NCBI RefSeq assembly: GCF_030067815.1
Contig: NZ_CP125968.1
Coordinates: 477,501-541,500, forward strand
Length of the DNA stretch: 64,000 nucleotides
Source of the DNA: Sporosarcina thermotolerans
GTDB taxonomy: Bacteria > Bacillota > Bacilli > Bacillales_A > Planococcaceae
Direction of reading: 5' to 3'
The first letter of the stretch is position 1, and every line of letters starts with the position of its first letter. Below, piece by piece: positions 1 through 12,741 of this stretch. A program made the position numbers and the translations under genes. The notes beneath the pieces are model-generated. The model saw only the letters and a program-made list of their open reading frames with translations. It ran no database searches and was not told the DNA's origin.

Positions 1-874
<874 letters not shown>

Positions 875-987
875 AGAGAAATTCGAATAGCTCGAGTTTC
901 TTGCTGGCATCATTTAAGATGTCAATTTCGAATCCGAAGATTCGTTTTGTTCTTTTCACCGACAGGGTCGGCTCCAGAACTTTTTTT

Positions 988-1020
988 GTTGACGTTTTGC
1001 TGTTCAGTTTTCAAGGTTCA
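988..1020 (-). other. rRNA leader element (CTTGAAAACTGAACA type)
   Basis: On the minus strand this reads CTTGAAAACTGAACAGC followed by AAACGTCAAC. This is the conserved block found upstream of Bacillales 16S/23S genes, which takes part in rRNA processing and antitermination. It lies between the promoter and the 16S start. Role assigned from family knowledge. Confidence 0.6.
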
Positions 1021-1053
1021 TTTGATTGCCGCTCCGTTAGAAGCAACTCTTAT

Positions 1054-1082
1054 ATAATACCATGCTGCGTTTTCGATGTCAA
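1054..1082 (-). promoter_or_regulatory. Strong sigma-A promoter of the rRNA operon
   Basis: Minus strand: TTGACA (1082-1077), a 17-nt spacer and TATTAT (1059-1054), followed by AT-rich sequence. A run rich in A/T just upstream (about 1083-1110) fits an UP element. It lies about 180 bp before the 16S start, as in other Bacillales rrn operons. No second promoter was recognised between here and the HD-GYP terminator. Confidence 0.85.
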
Positions 1083-1190
1083 CAACTTTTCTCAAAAAAA
1101 TTTAAGCTGTTTCGAAGTGGTTATTGAGTTACCGGAAGTGCAACGTTATTTACTATAACATCTTGTCTCTTTGAATGCAACACTTATTAC

Positions 1191-1232
1191 AAAAAAATAG
1201 ATTAGCCGTGTAATCTTTACAGCGGCTAATCC
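1191..1232 (-). terminator. Terminator after the HD-GYP gene
   Basis: Minus strand: inverted arms GATTAGCCG / CGGCTAATC followed by TATTTTTTT. It lies just past the stop codon of the HD-GYP gene and separates it from the rRNA promoter. Confidence 0.85.
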
Positions 1233-1236
1233 ATAT

Positions 1237-2314
1237 TCATTCTATAATCATTTCAATTACCAAATCACGATTCGTTGACAGGTCAATAATAAGACCGTCC
1301 GAGTCTTTCCTTATCATCGGTCTCAACGGAGCATCGCGATGCAAGAACATGACCTCACCAAGTTCACCGTTAGTTAACTTCACCCGTGTTCCTATAGAAA
1401 GATTTCCGACGAGATTTTGAAGAGCATCCACCACTTTAATATCAAATTTACCAAACTCATCTTCCTTAATCATCTCAATTACTTTAAATGGAGAATGTTT
1501 TGGTCTGTACAATCTATCTGACGTCATTGCGTGGAATACATCCGCCACGGCGAGGATTTGAGAAAATACTAAAATGGTCTCCATTTTCTCCCCTCTTGGG
1601 TAACCGCTTCCGTCAAGTCGCTCATGATGCTGAAGAATTGCCAATTTCATCTCCTGCCTAATTAGAGGCGTGGTTTGAATCATTTTTACGCTGAACAAAG
1701 TATGTTTTTTTACTTCATTGAATTCCTCTTGGGAAAGGGATGTTGTCTTTTCCAATATTGATGGTGCAATTTTTGCCATGCCGCTATCGGCTAAAGTTCC
1801 GGCAAGACCGAGTTGAATGATATCGCCCTTTTCGTAACCCATTTTCTTACCAATAGCTGCTGAAAGGATTCCCATAGCGATTGGATGATGATATAGATAT
1901 TCTTCCGGAGTTGAAAACTCATTTATCATCGCTAACATACTTTTTTGTGCTATGAACTTTTCCAATAATGGGATGATGAAAGATCGGATCTTTGCAACTT
2001 CAGGAAGTTGCCCAAATCGCCAATTGTTGAATTCCCTCTTATAATCCTGAACTGCTTTGTCATAGGGATTCTTTAACCAGTACAAGTTATCTGATGTATT
2101 ATCAGTAGACCGATGTATCAGGGTTTGTTTCATCACTATTGTTTAATTTCTCCTCCACCTTGACCTGGTTCACACCGAATACTCGAAGAACTTCTATATG
2201 TTCAAGTGTAAGCTCTGTACCTTTTCGCATAATCGGATATTTAGTCTTGCAGTACACGTCTTCCTTCAGTAAAGTTCCAGCCTGCAGTTCGCTAACATCT
2301 TTATATGATTCCAT
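1237..2314 (-). CDS. HD-GYP domain protein, degenerate HD motif, frame-shifted
   Basis: Cyclic-di-GMP phosphodiesterase-like protein. Two minus-strand reading frames (2314-2102 and 2136-1237) overlap by 35 nt and together match the ~360-residue family found beside gyrA in Planococcaceae and Geobacillus. The first gives a short N-terminal regulatory part (ELQAGTLLKEDVY), the second the HD-GYP domain. Signature HHERLDGSGYPRG is intact, but the position of the catalytic HD reads LADSGM, i.e. AD instead of HD. As I recall, this family is degenerate there, so binding without classic hydrolysis is possible. A one-base gain or two-base loss around 2105-2145 best explains the split; a true overlapping gene pair is less likely. 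Confidence 0.75.
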
Positions 2315-2383
2315 ACTTAAGTTTCACCGCCTTACGATTTTCTCCTATAGACTATTATACTGAAACTAACAGAGTTAGACGAC

Positions 2384-2428
2384 AAAAAAAGTTATTGAAA
2401 TGACTGGAGCCATTTCAATAACTTTTAC
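2384..2428 (-). terminator. Terminator after gyrA
   Basis: Minus strand: long stem AAGTTATTGAAATG / CATTTCAATAACTT with an 8-nt loop, followed by a T run. Lies 13 bp past the gyrA stop and separates gyrBA from the HD-GYP gene. Confidence 0.9.
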
Positions 2429-2440
2429 ATTCAATAAATT

Positions 2441-4968
2441 TTAATCTTCATTTGGTTCTGTTGTTTCATTGTTTTCGCTAGAATCAGCTAATTCCTCGAC
2501 CTCTTCGTTGGTCTCTTCATGTTCATCATGTTCATCTTCATGCTCCTTCTCGACTTTAGCAACCGTTGCAACAAGTTCATCCTCACCTAATCGGATTAGA
2601 CGAACGCCTTGGGTGCTTCTGCCAATAGAAGAAATATCCTCAATATCCATTCGGATAAGTATGCCATGAATGGTGATCAACATAAGGTCTTCAGTTCCAT
2701 CAACTGTTTTCATTGCCACAAGTGGGCCGTTTCTATCAGTGACATTCAATGTCTTCAAGCCATAACCGCCACGGGATTGGATTCGATACTCGTCTTCAGG
2801 TGTACGCTTTCCAAAACCTTTTTCCGTGACTACAAGAATTTCATCACCTTCAGCAACGGTATCCATGCCTACAGCTATATCACCTTCACGTAAACGGATT
2901 CCGCGCACACCACTTGCAACACGTCCCATCGAACGGATGTCTTGCTCACTGAACTTGATAAGCATTCCATCTCGTGTACCGATTGCAATGTTTTGATTGC
3001 CATTTGTCATTTTCACGCCGATCAATTCATCATCGCCACGCAATGTCAAAGCTATCAAACCATTGGAACGGATATTGGCAAAATCGGCAACGGAAGTACG
3101 CTTCACTATTCCTTCGCGTGTAGCAAAGAATAAATATTTCTCCGCCTCAAACTTTTCGACCGGAATCATCGCCGTAACTTTTTCTTCCTTAGCGAAATCC
3201 AATAGATTGATAATCGGTAAGCCTTTTGCCGTACGGCTATATTCAGGTACCTCATATCCTTTTTTACGGAATACTCTTCCCTTACTCGTAAAGAACAGGA
3301 TTGTATCATGTGTAGATGTGTTCAACAAATGCTCGACGAAGTCGTCATCATTTGTACCCATCCCTTGTATACCCCTGCCTCCACGACGTTGGCTCCTGTA
3401 GGTATTTGCTGGAAGACGCTTAATATAGCCATTATGCGTCAATGTCAATACAGAGTTCTCCACTGGGATCAAATCTTCATCCTCAAGCATCTCGGCTCCG
3501 CCAGATGTAATTTCAGTTCTACGGTCATCCGCAAAACGCTGTTTCACTTCAAGCAGTTCCTCACGGATGATCTCTACCACTTTTTGTTCATCCGCAAGAA
3601 TTGCACGTAATTCGGATATTAATACAAGGAGTTCTTGGTACTCGTTCTCAATTTTATCACGTTCTAAACCAGTTAAGCGTTGGAGACGCATATCAAGAAT
3701 TGCCTGTGATTGGCGTTCAGTTAAATTAAAACGCTCCATCAAGCCGGTTTTAGCTTCTTCCGTTGTTTTAGAACCGCGGATCAACGCGATAATTTCGTCG
3801 ATATGATCAAGAGCAATTCGCAAGCCTTCCAATATGTGCGCTCGGTCTTCAGCTTTTCTTAACTCATATTGAGTTCTTCTACGAATTACAACTTTTTGAT
3901 GTTCTAAATAGTGATACAGTATTTCTTTCAGTGCTAATATCTTCGGCTGTCCATCGACAAGCGCTAACATATTAATACCGAAGCTCGATTGAAGGGCTGT
4001 ATGTTTGTATAAATTATTAAGTAATACATGAGCATTAGCATCCCTGCGCACTTCGATAACGACTCGCATCCCCGTTCTATCGGATTCATCCGCCAAATGG
4101 GTAATGCCGTCTATACGCTTATCACGGACAAGTTCAGCAATCTTTTCAACAAGGCGGGCCTTGTTGACTTGGTAAGGCAATTCCGTAACGATAATCGTTT
4201 CCTTACCGTTTGACTGCTGTTCAATTTCGACTTTACCTCGGATGACAATGGATCCACGTCCAGTTTCATAGGCTCTTCTGATCCCGCTTCTTCCAAGGAT
4301 TATACCCCCGGTAGGAAAATCCGGGCCTGGAATAATCTCCATCAATTCCTCAGTCGTGATTGCCGGATTATCTGCCATAGCAAGTACTCCATCAATCGTC
4401 TCACCTAAGTTGTGAGGGGGATATTGGTCGCCATACCAACCGCAATCCCTGAAGTACCGTTAACAAGCAAATTCGGAAAACGGCTCGGAAGTACAATCGG
4501 CTCCTTTTCCTGGCCATCATAGTTATCTTGGTAGTCAATTGTGTCCTTGTTGATGTCCCGGAGTAATTCCATTGCTATGCGTGACATTCTGGATTCCGTA
4601 TAACGCATCGCTGCCGCCGAGTCACCATCTACAGAACCAAAGTTCCCGTGACCATCGACGAGCATATAACGGTAATTGAAATCCTGGGCCATCCTTACCA
4701 TCGTGTCATAAACAGCACTATCACCATGAGGGTGGTACTTACCGATAACGTCACCGACAATACGGGCTGATTTCTTATGTGGTTTATCCGCAGTATTTCC
4801 AAGGTCTTGCATTGCATAAAGGATTCGGCGGTGAACTGGCTTCAGTCCATCCCGTACATCCGGCAATGCCCTGGAGACGATAACGCTCATTGCATAGTCA
4901 AGAAAGGACGTTCTCATCTCAGTACTGATGTTGATCCCTTGAACACCACGTTTAGGCATATCTGCCAT
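2441..4968 (-). CDS. gyrA: DNA gyrase subunit A (interrupted by a one-base deletion)
   Basis: Cleaves and rejoins DNA in the A2B2 gyrase, which puts negative supercoils into DNA. The N-terminal part (4968-4405) shows the winged-helix/tower region with the catalytic tyrosine in [10 protein letters not shown] and the quinolone-determining stretch [13 protein letters not shown]. The remainder (to 2441) carries the coiled coil and the six-bladed beta-pinwheel with the GyrA box in QRRGGRG, and ends in an acidic tail. Frame is lost at the run of five C (minus strand, 4416-4420) in the conserved IPPHNLGE segment; one more C restores it. The gene is essential, so this is almost certainly a sequencing error. 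Follows gyrB after 96 bp. Confidence 0.96.
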
Positions 4969-5064
4969 AATGTCAAACTCCTTTCAACTCAGGCGTCTTT
5001 TTCTGAACAACCTGTTAACCGAACAAAGCCCCTCGCTTGAAGGGCAATGGTTAAATTTAATTAA

Positions 5065-6986
<1,922 letters not shown>

Positions 6987-7079
6987 TGCCAATATGTTCA
7001 CCTTTCCTTTCCGAACATCAATCGTTAAGTTTCTTTAGACATTTTTTTAGTTTCCTTCGGGAACGATATTAACAGGTTG

Positions 7080-8210
7080 TCAATTCAACTGATTTCCCTT
7101 ATCTGAAACACGACCTGCTGATACTTCATACAATTCGGCTTTACGAATCGTCTCATGATCGAGTCCAGCAATATTCGTCGTAGTTACGAATGTCTGGACT
7201 TGCCCTTGCATCGTATTCAACAAGTGGGATTGACGATAATCATCAAGCTCTGACAGGACATCATCCAATAACAGAACAGGTGTTTCTCCAACTTCCTGTT
7301 TAACAAGGTCGATTTCGGCAAGTTTAAGTGATAACGCCGTCGTACGTTGCTGCCCTTGCGACCCATAGGTCTGGATATCATATCCATTCACAAAAAAATG
7401 GAGATCGTCACGGTGTGGTCCAATCAGTGTCATTCCACGTTCCAACTCTCGACGTCTCACTTCTTGCAGTTTTTTAATAAGTATTTCTTCCATCTGTTCA
7501 ACAGTCTGCCCAGAATCGAACTCTTTTAATGTCCCATATGTCACTTTAAGCTGCTCAATTCCTCGGGAAATCCCTTTATGGATGGGTTCAGCCCATTTTT
7601 GGAGTAATTCAATAAAATAATATCGTTTCCGAATGATTTGTACTGCCACTTGGACATATTGTTCTGTATAAATATCAAACATGACGTTCGAAAAATCCAA
7701 TTTTCCACGATTCTCTTTAAGTATTGCATTCCGTTGCTTTATTATCTTTTGGAAGGTAAGCAGATCATGAAGATAGACTGGGGATATTTGTCCGATTTCC
7801 ATATCTAAAAATCTTCTTCGGACCTGTGGGCTTCCTTTTACAAGATTTAAGTCCTCCGGAGCAAACATGACAACATTGAGTTGACCGATATAAAGGCTTA
7901 AGCGGTTCTGTTCCAAATGATTTACCCGCGCCTTCTTGCCTTTTTTCGATATTGTCAATTCAAGTGGGAGACGTCCATACTTGCGTTGGATGTCCCCTTC
8001 TATTTTACCATACTCTTGTTCCCAACGTATAAGTTCACGATCATTTGATGTACGATGTGATTTCGCCATCGACAAGACGTATATCGCTTCCATGATATTC
8101 GTCTTGCCTTGTGCGTTTTCACCGATTAAAACGTTGATTTGAGGGGAAAAAGACAATTCAAGGGAATTGTAATTTCGATAATCTGTCAGGGATAGGCGTT
8201 CAATGAACAT
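7080..8210 (-). CDS. recF: DNA replication/repair ATPase RecF
   Basis: ABC/SMC-like ATPase that binds gapped DNA and, with RecO and RecR, loads RecA at stalled forks. Walker A is GENAQGKTN near residue 30; the ABC signature LSQ-like region is [17 protein letters not shown] and Walker B is [12 protein letters not shown]. Full length for the family (about 376 residues) and uninterrupted. Start at ATG 8210 ([15 protein letters not shown]) from comparison with Bacillus RecF; ATG 8222 is in frame. Overlaps the end of yaaA, which suggests translational coupling in the dnaA-gyrA cluster. Confidence 0.96.
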   Translation of the reverse strand: MFIERLSLTDYRNYNSLELSFSPQINVLIGENAQGKTNIMEAIYVLSMAKSHRTSNDRELIRWEQEYGKIEGDIQRKYGRLPLELTISKKGKKARVNHLEQNRLSLYIGQLNVVMFAPEDLNLVKGSPQVRRRFLDMEIGQISPVYLHDLLTFQKIIKQRNAILKENRGKLDFSNVMFDIYTEQYVQVAVQIIRKRYYFIELLQKWAEPIHKGISRGIEQLKVTYGTLKEFDSGQTVEQMEEILIKKLQEVRRRELERGMTLIGPHRDDLHFFVNGYDIQTYGSQGQQRTTALSLKLAEIDLVKQEVGETPVLLLDDVLSELDDYRQSHLLNTMQGQVQTFVTTTNIAGLDHETIRKAELYEVSAGRVSDKGNQLN

Positions 8211-8439
8211 CCGATTGACCATTCACAGATGAGGATATCTTGAACCTACCTGCATTAGGAATATTAACGACATCGCCATCGTAAATTTTCTTACCCCTAC
8301 GACGCTCTTCTTCACCGTTCACGTAAACTGCATTTTCTTCCAAAAACCATTTGGCCATTCCACCAGAGCTGATTGCATTGGTCATTTTCAGCAATTGGCC
8401 TAGTGTAACAAACTCCGTATCAATTTGCATGACTTCCAT
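8200..8439 (-). CDS. yaaA: S4-domain RNA-binding protein YaaA
   Basis: Small S4-domain protein (about 79 residues) conserved between dnaN and recF in Firmicutes; the B. subtilis homologue (RlbA) has been linked to ribosome assembly. The S4 fold is seen as [19 protein letters not shown], then [16 protein letters not shown] and GDVVNI. ATG 8439 is preferred because AGAAGGA lies 9 nt upstream. Ends inside the start of recF. Confidence 0.9.
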   Translation of the reverse strand: MEVMQIDTEFVTLGQLLKMTNAISSGGMAKWFLEENAVYVNGEEERRRGKKIYDGDVVNIPNAGRFKISSSVNGQSDVH

Positions 8440-8500
8440 CCGCTTCAATCCTTCTCAAATTAGTCTGTCTCTCTATTTTACCGAACTTTTCGCTGTAAGT

Positions 8501-8534
8501 AAAAAGGATAGCCAAAAATTTGACTATCCCTTCT
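8501..8534 (-). terminator. Terminator after dnaN
   Basis: Minus strand: GGATAGTC / GGCTATCC arms around an A/T loop, followed by TTTTTAC. Lies in the 147-bp gap between dnaN and yaaA and may partly separate dnaA-dnaN from yaaA-recF-gyrBA. Confidence 0.7.
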
Positions 8535-8586
8535 TTTCCATTGCTATTAAAACGATTAATTATCAACATGTGGATAATGCTTGAAT

Positions 8587-9722
8587 TTAAAACGTCCTGA
8601 CCGGCAATATCAATTGCAGGATCGAGTCGCTATCAATTGATTTTAAGATGAATGGCCTCATTGCACCTGTGAAATGAATAGCGATATCCTGGCCATCAAT
8701 GGCTTTCAAAGCATCCATCATGTATTTCGCACTAAAGGAGATTTTTAGGTCTTCTCCCGTTACATCGATAGCTTCGATCAATTCTTCAACCTTACCTATT
8801 TCAGGTGAATTTGAGGAAACTTCAAGCATTTTTCCTTCATCAGCAAAAAAACGGACAATATTATTCCGCTCTTCACGAGCCAATAAAGATGCACGATCGA
8901 TTGCTTGTAATAACTGGCGACCATTTACTGTAACTGTTGTCTTATATTCAGACGGGATTAACCTCGAAGTATCCGGATAATTCCCTTCAAGAAGCCTCGA
9001 ATAGAAAAGTACATTTCTTGACTTGAAAAGTACCTGCTGGTCAGCAATGACAATTTCAACAAGATCTGAGTTATCCGGAAGGATTTTATTCAACTCTTGA
9101 AGACTTTTTCCGGAATGACGACACTAAATGGGCTTTCAGGCATAAGTTCCGGCGTAAGTTCTCTTCTTGCAAGTCGGTGGCTGTCTGTAGCAACACATAC
9201 AAGCTTTTCATTCACCGTTTCCCAATGAACACCGGTAAGAATCGGGCGTGTTTCTTGTTGCGATACCGCAAATACAGTTTCCTTAATGAGCGATTTCATC
9301 AAATCAGCCGGCAAGGAAAAACGATACTCATCTTTCACATTCGGTAGCACAGGGTAGTCATCTGAATTGGATCCGATGAGGTGAAACTCTGATTTTCCGG
9401 ATTTGATATGAGTTTGCATTCCATTCTCAATTTCAATCGTAACACTATTCGTTGGTAGTTTTCTAACGATTTCGCTGAAAACTTTTGCCTGAAGGATGAT
9501 GGAACCTGGTTCAATGACACGAATTATCTGTTCACCATCTTCTTCAATCGGGATAAATGTGCAAATCGTAATATCCGAATCGCTACCAGTCATCGTTAAA
9601 CCTTTTTCAGAAACATCGATTTTAACTCCGGTCAAAATGGGATTCGCCACTTTTTGACTGATTGCTTTCATGACGTCATTTAATCCCTCGAGCAACCAAT
9701 CTCTCATAATTTCAAATTTCAT
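8587..9722 (-). CDS. dnaN: DNA polymerase III beta sliding clamp (one-base deletion)
   Basis: Ring-shaped processivity clamp that tethers DNA polymerase III and other partners to DNA. The three-domain clamp sequence runs from MKFEIMRDWLLEGLNDV at 9722 to a C-terminus ending LQLILPVRTF, typical of the clamp (LPVRT/LP ending). The frame is lost at 9110-9111, where CCGGGAAAAAG has become CCGGAAAAAG; one G restores the VIPGKSLQELNKILPD segment. Total about 378 residues, normal for the family. Downstream of dnaA across the unwinding region; both are probably co-transcribed. Confidence 0.95.
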
Positions 9723-9894
9723 TTTGCACCCTCGCTTATATATTAATTAGTTAAGTAATAAAGATAGTAATAGTAATAGGGGCTGTGGATATGTTAGTAA
9801 GCCCTAAAAACCTATATGTTAGAAAGATAAACACATGTGTATAACCTGTGCACAGTTTGTACCGTAATTTAAAGGTTATTCACATGTGGATTCT
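9723..9894. other. oriC: oriC part 1: dnaA-dnaN intergenic region with DnaA-trio
   Basis: DNA-unwinding half of the bipartite origin. DnaA boxes: TGTGTATAA at 9836-9844 and TTATTCACA at 9876-9884 match TTATNCACA exactly; TGTGGATAT at 9784-9792 has one mismatch. Next to that box is a G tract (9779-9782), then five trinucleotides TAG-TAA-TAG-TAA-TAG at 9765-9779, the DnaA-trio pattern. Very AT-rich sequence follows (about 9733-9764). The arrangement box / GC stretch / trio / AT-rich equals the basal unwinding system described for B. subtilis. Confidence 0.85.
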
Positions 9895-11243
9895 TCATCC
9901 TCGGCCAAGAATTGTTTTAATATCTTGAATATCTTGTTGTAGAATTTTATCATCCTTCAATTGCTTAGCAATCTTTTCATGTGCATGGATGACAGTTGAG
10001 TGGTCTCGACCACCAAATTCCGAACCAATTTTAGGCAGCGAAGAATCCGTCAATTCGCGTGAAAGATACATAGCGATTTGACGTGGGAATGCGATTGCTC
10101 TTGTTCTTTTTTAGCAGTAAAGTCTTCAAGCCGGATATTGAAATGTTCTCCGACTGTTTTTTGAATGTCTAAAATACTAACTGTACGTGGACGGGAATTT
10201 GGAATAATATCCTTTAATGCTTCTGCAGCAAGATCGGTCGTGATGTCCATATTGACAAGGGATGAATAAGCGACAACCCGAATTAGTGCACCTTCTAATT
10301 CCCGTATGTTTGTATCAATCTGGTTGGCAATGTAAAGCATTACATCATCCGAAATATCAAGTAGTCCATCAGCCTTTGCCTTTTTGCGTAGAATTGCAAT
10401 TCGAGTTTCTAAATCTGGCGGTGCAATATCAGTGATTAATCCCCATTCAAACCGCGATCTTAGGCGATCCTCCAAGGTAGGTATCTCTTTTGGCGGACGG
10501 TCACTCGAAATGATAATCTGCTTTGCTTCTTCATGTAACGTATTAAAAGTATGAAAGAATTCCTCTTGTGTCTGTTCTTTTCCAGCGATGAATTGAATAT
10601 CGTCAATTAGAAGGACATCTACTTTTCGATACTGATTTCTGAAATCGCCCGCTTTATTATTCATGATGGAATTAATGAATTCATTCGTAAACTTCTCTGA
10701 AGATAAATAAACGACCTTAGCAGAAGGGTCCTGTTCCATAATATAATGCCCAATAGCATGCATAAGATGGGTCTTCCCAAGCCCGACACCACCATAGATG
10801 AATAGGGGATTATACGATTTAGCAGGGGCTTCAGCTACAGCTAACGAGGCAGCGTGCGCAAATCGGTTTCCTGATCCGATTACGAATGTATCAAATGTAT
10901 ATTTGGGATTCAACATGACAGAAGCCGATGCGACAGGCGTTTTGTCAGCCTGTTTAACAACTGTTTTCGGTATTTTAAAATCACTTTCTTCCATTTCTTT
11001 TGGAACTACAAAATGGATAAGTCGGTCTTCACCCGTCAATTCTGACATGATGCCGGTTATTAGATGAACGTAATGAGTTTCTAACCAGTCCTTTGCAAAT
11101 GAATTAGGAACAGCAATTGTCACGTTTTCATCGCCATATGTCATCAATTTTGTCGATTTAAGCCAGGTTTCGAAACTTGGTCGCGAAACTTTATCTTCAA
11201 CTTTCGACAAAACTTCGTTCCATAATTTTTCAAGCTGATCCAC
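9895..11243 (-). CDS. dnaA: Chromosomal replication initiator DnaA (one-base deletion)
   Basis: AAA+ protein that binds DnaA boxes, opens oriC and loads the replicative helicase. Start at GTG 11243 ([12 protein letters not shown]), with AAAGGAGG 7-8 nt upstream. Domain I covers about residues 1-80; domain III has Walker [17 protein letters not shown] and Walker [13 protein letters not shown]; domain IV has the helix-turn-helix signature [15 protein letters not shown] read in the restored frame. An A run at 10107-10112 (minus-strand A6, expected A7) breaks the gene at LEDFTAKK; one base restores the C-terminus to the stop at 9895. Length about 449 residues. Essential, so sequencing error is likely. 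Confidence 0.96.
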
Positions 11244-11640
11244 TCGTTGGGCCTCCTTTACATAGAAATAAAAAAACACAGGAATATGTATTATACACAG
11301 AATTCAATCGTGTGGATAATAAATATCCCGAAGTGTTGAAAAAATTATCCACAACCTATCAACAATTGTGGATAATTGAATGGGCTTTTAAATTTGTTAA
11401 CAGCAAAATCTTTTACATTGTACCAAGAAACTATAAGAATGACAAGGCATTCTATGAGTTATTAACACTAACAGCAATTGTGGAGAATTACTTTATCCAC
11501 AGGCTTTTGTATGTGTAAAAGGTGTAGATAAGGGCTGTGCATAAAAAAATGATAAAAATTTCTATGAACATATTTGTCAGCAATCTACATTTTTTGATGT
11601 GGATAACTTTTTATTAAATCGATTGGTGTCGAACGATGTA
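11244..11640. other. oriC: oriC part 2: DnaA-box cluster upstream of dnaA
   Basis: Eight exact TTATNCACA boxes: plus strand at 11291 (TTATACACA), 11345 and 11493; minus strand at 11311, 11367, 11536 (TGTGCATAA) and 11598; with further one-mismatch boxes near 11479 and 11523 (seven sites named are exact; the eighth lies in part 1 at 9876). The stretch lies between the divergent dnaA and rpmH genes and has no coding sequence. This matches the upstream incA/incB-type half of the B. subtilis origin and would also autoregulate dnaA. Confidence 0.92.
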
Positions 11641-11701
11641 AAGTAAAGATGGAAATTATGAAGAATTGTAATTGGCTTAAATAAGAGTTACTAAAAAATA
11701 A

Positions 11702-11730
11702 TTGACATTGTGGGAAATGCGCCTTATACT
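11702..11730 (+). promoter_or_regulatory. Sigma-A promoter of rpmH
   Basis: TTGACA at 11702-11707, 17-nt spacer, TATACT at 11725-11730, 50 bp before the rpmH start. A near-consensus promoter, as expected for a highly expressed ribosomal protein gene. Confidence 0.85.
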
Positions 11731-11779
11731 ATTCAAGACTCTCAGAAAGTAAAGGGACAATGCAGGAGGTGTCTTTGAA

Positions 11780-11914
11780 ATGAAACGTACATTCCAACCA
11801 AATAAACGTAAACGTAGTAAAGTTCACGGCTTCCGTGCAAGAATGAGCTCAAAAAGCGGTCGTAACATCCTCGCTGCTCGTCGTCGCAAAGGAAGAAAAG
11901 TGCTTTCAGCATAA
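11780..11914 (+). CDS. rpmH: 50S ribosomal protein L34
   Basis: Very basic 44-residue ribosomal protein ([20 protein letters not shown]... ending GRKVLSA), exact family length. Ribosome-binding site GGAGGTG is 8-9 nt before the ATG. First gene of the right replichore and conserved neighbour of oriC and rnpA. Here a terminator and a repeat array separate it from rnpA. Confidence 0.97.
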   Translation: MKRTFQPNKRKRSKVHGFRARMSSKSGRNILAARRRKGRKVLSA

Positions 11915-11941
11915 GACCACTCTAAAAGTGGTCTTTTTTTT
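11914..11941 (+). terminator. Terminator after rpmH
   Basis: AGACCACT / AGTGGTCT arms with loop CTAAA and a run of eight T. Begins at the stop codon of rpmH. Confidence 0.92.
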
Positions 11942-11944
11942 GTA

Positions 11945-12690
11945 TAAAAAGCGGAGGGCGCTTGCTCAGCTGCGACAGGCATAAGAAAAAAATGCGTAGT
12001 GGCGCACTTTGCCACGTAGCAGTTTTGTCTTATGACCCGAGCAGTTAGCGCCGGAAGCTGGATTGAATAAAAAGCGGAGGCGGCCAGCATAGATGCGACA
12101 GGCATAAGACGAAGATACGGAGTGGCGTTCTTTGCCACGCAGTAGCTTTGACTTATGACCCGAGCATCTGGCCGCCAAAGCTGGATTGAATAAAAAGCGG
12201 AGGCGGCCTGCATAGATGCGACAGGCATAAGACGAAGATACGGAGTGGCGTTCTTTGCCACGCAGTAGCTTTGACTTATGACCCCGAGCATCTGGCCGCC
12301 AAAGCTGGATTGAATAAAAAGCGGAGGCGGCCTGCATAGATGCGACAGGCATAAGACGAAGATACGGAGTGGCGTTCTTTGCCACGCAGTAGCTTTGACT
12401 TATGACCCGAGCATCTGGCCGCCAAAGCTGGATTGAATAAAAAGCGGAGGCGGCCAGCATAGATGCGACAGGCATAAGGCGAAGATACGGAGTGGCGTTC
12501 TTTGCCACGCAGTAGCTTTGACTTATGACCCCGAGCATCTGGCCGCCAAAGCTGGATTGAATAAAAAGCGGAGGCGGCCAGCATAGATGCGACAGGCATA
12601 AGGCGAAGATACGGAGTGGCGTTCTTTGCCACGCAGTAGCTTTGACTTATGACCCCGAGCATCTGGCCGCCAAAGCTGGATTGAAAAAGC
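11945..12690. repeat. Tandem array, six units of 123-124 bp, hairpin-forming
   Basis: Units begin (GCGGAGG) at 11951, 12074, 12197, 12321, 12444 and 12568. Units 2-6 are nearly identical; the 124-bp ones have one extra C in the ACCCCGAGC stretch. Each unit folds into a long rod: GGCGGCCAG pairs with CTGGCCGCC, ATGC with GCAT, CATAAG with CTTATG, GTGGCG with TGCCAC at the tip. Unit 1 is diverged, but its outer arms changed together (GGCGCT / AGCGCC), which argues that base pairing is kept. It ends in GCGTCCGTCTG (12688-12698), resembling the right end of the dispersed repeat at 16356 and 26480. No coding function is supported. Confidence 0.9.
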
Positions 12691-12741
12691 GTCCGTCTGA
12701 AAAAGAAATAGTATGTAAATAGTATGAGGGAGGTGAAAGGC

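Noticed and set aside
4405..4420. Programmed frameshift or intein in gyrA, gyrB or dnaC
   Set aside because: No inserted sequence, no slippery heptamer with a stimulating structure was recognised, and the same one-base homopolymer defect occurs in many unrelated genes.
11945..12690. CRISPR array
   Set aside because: Units are 123-124 bp, nearly identical throughout with no unique spacers, and no cas genes are near.
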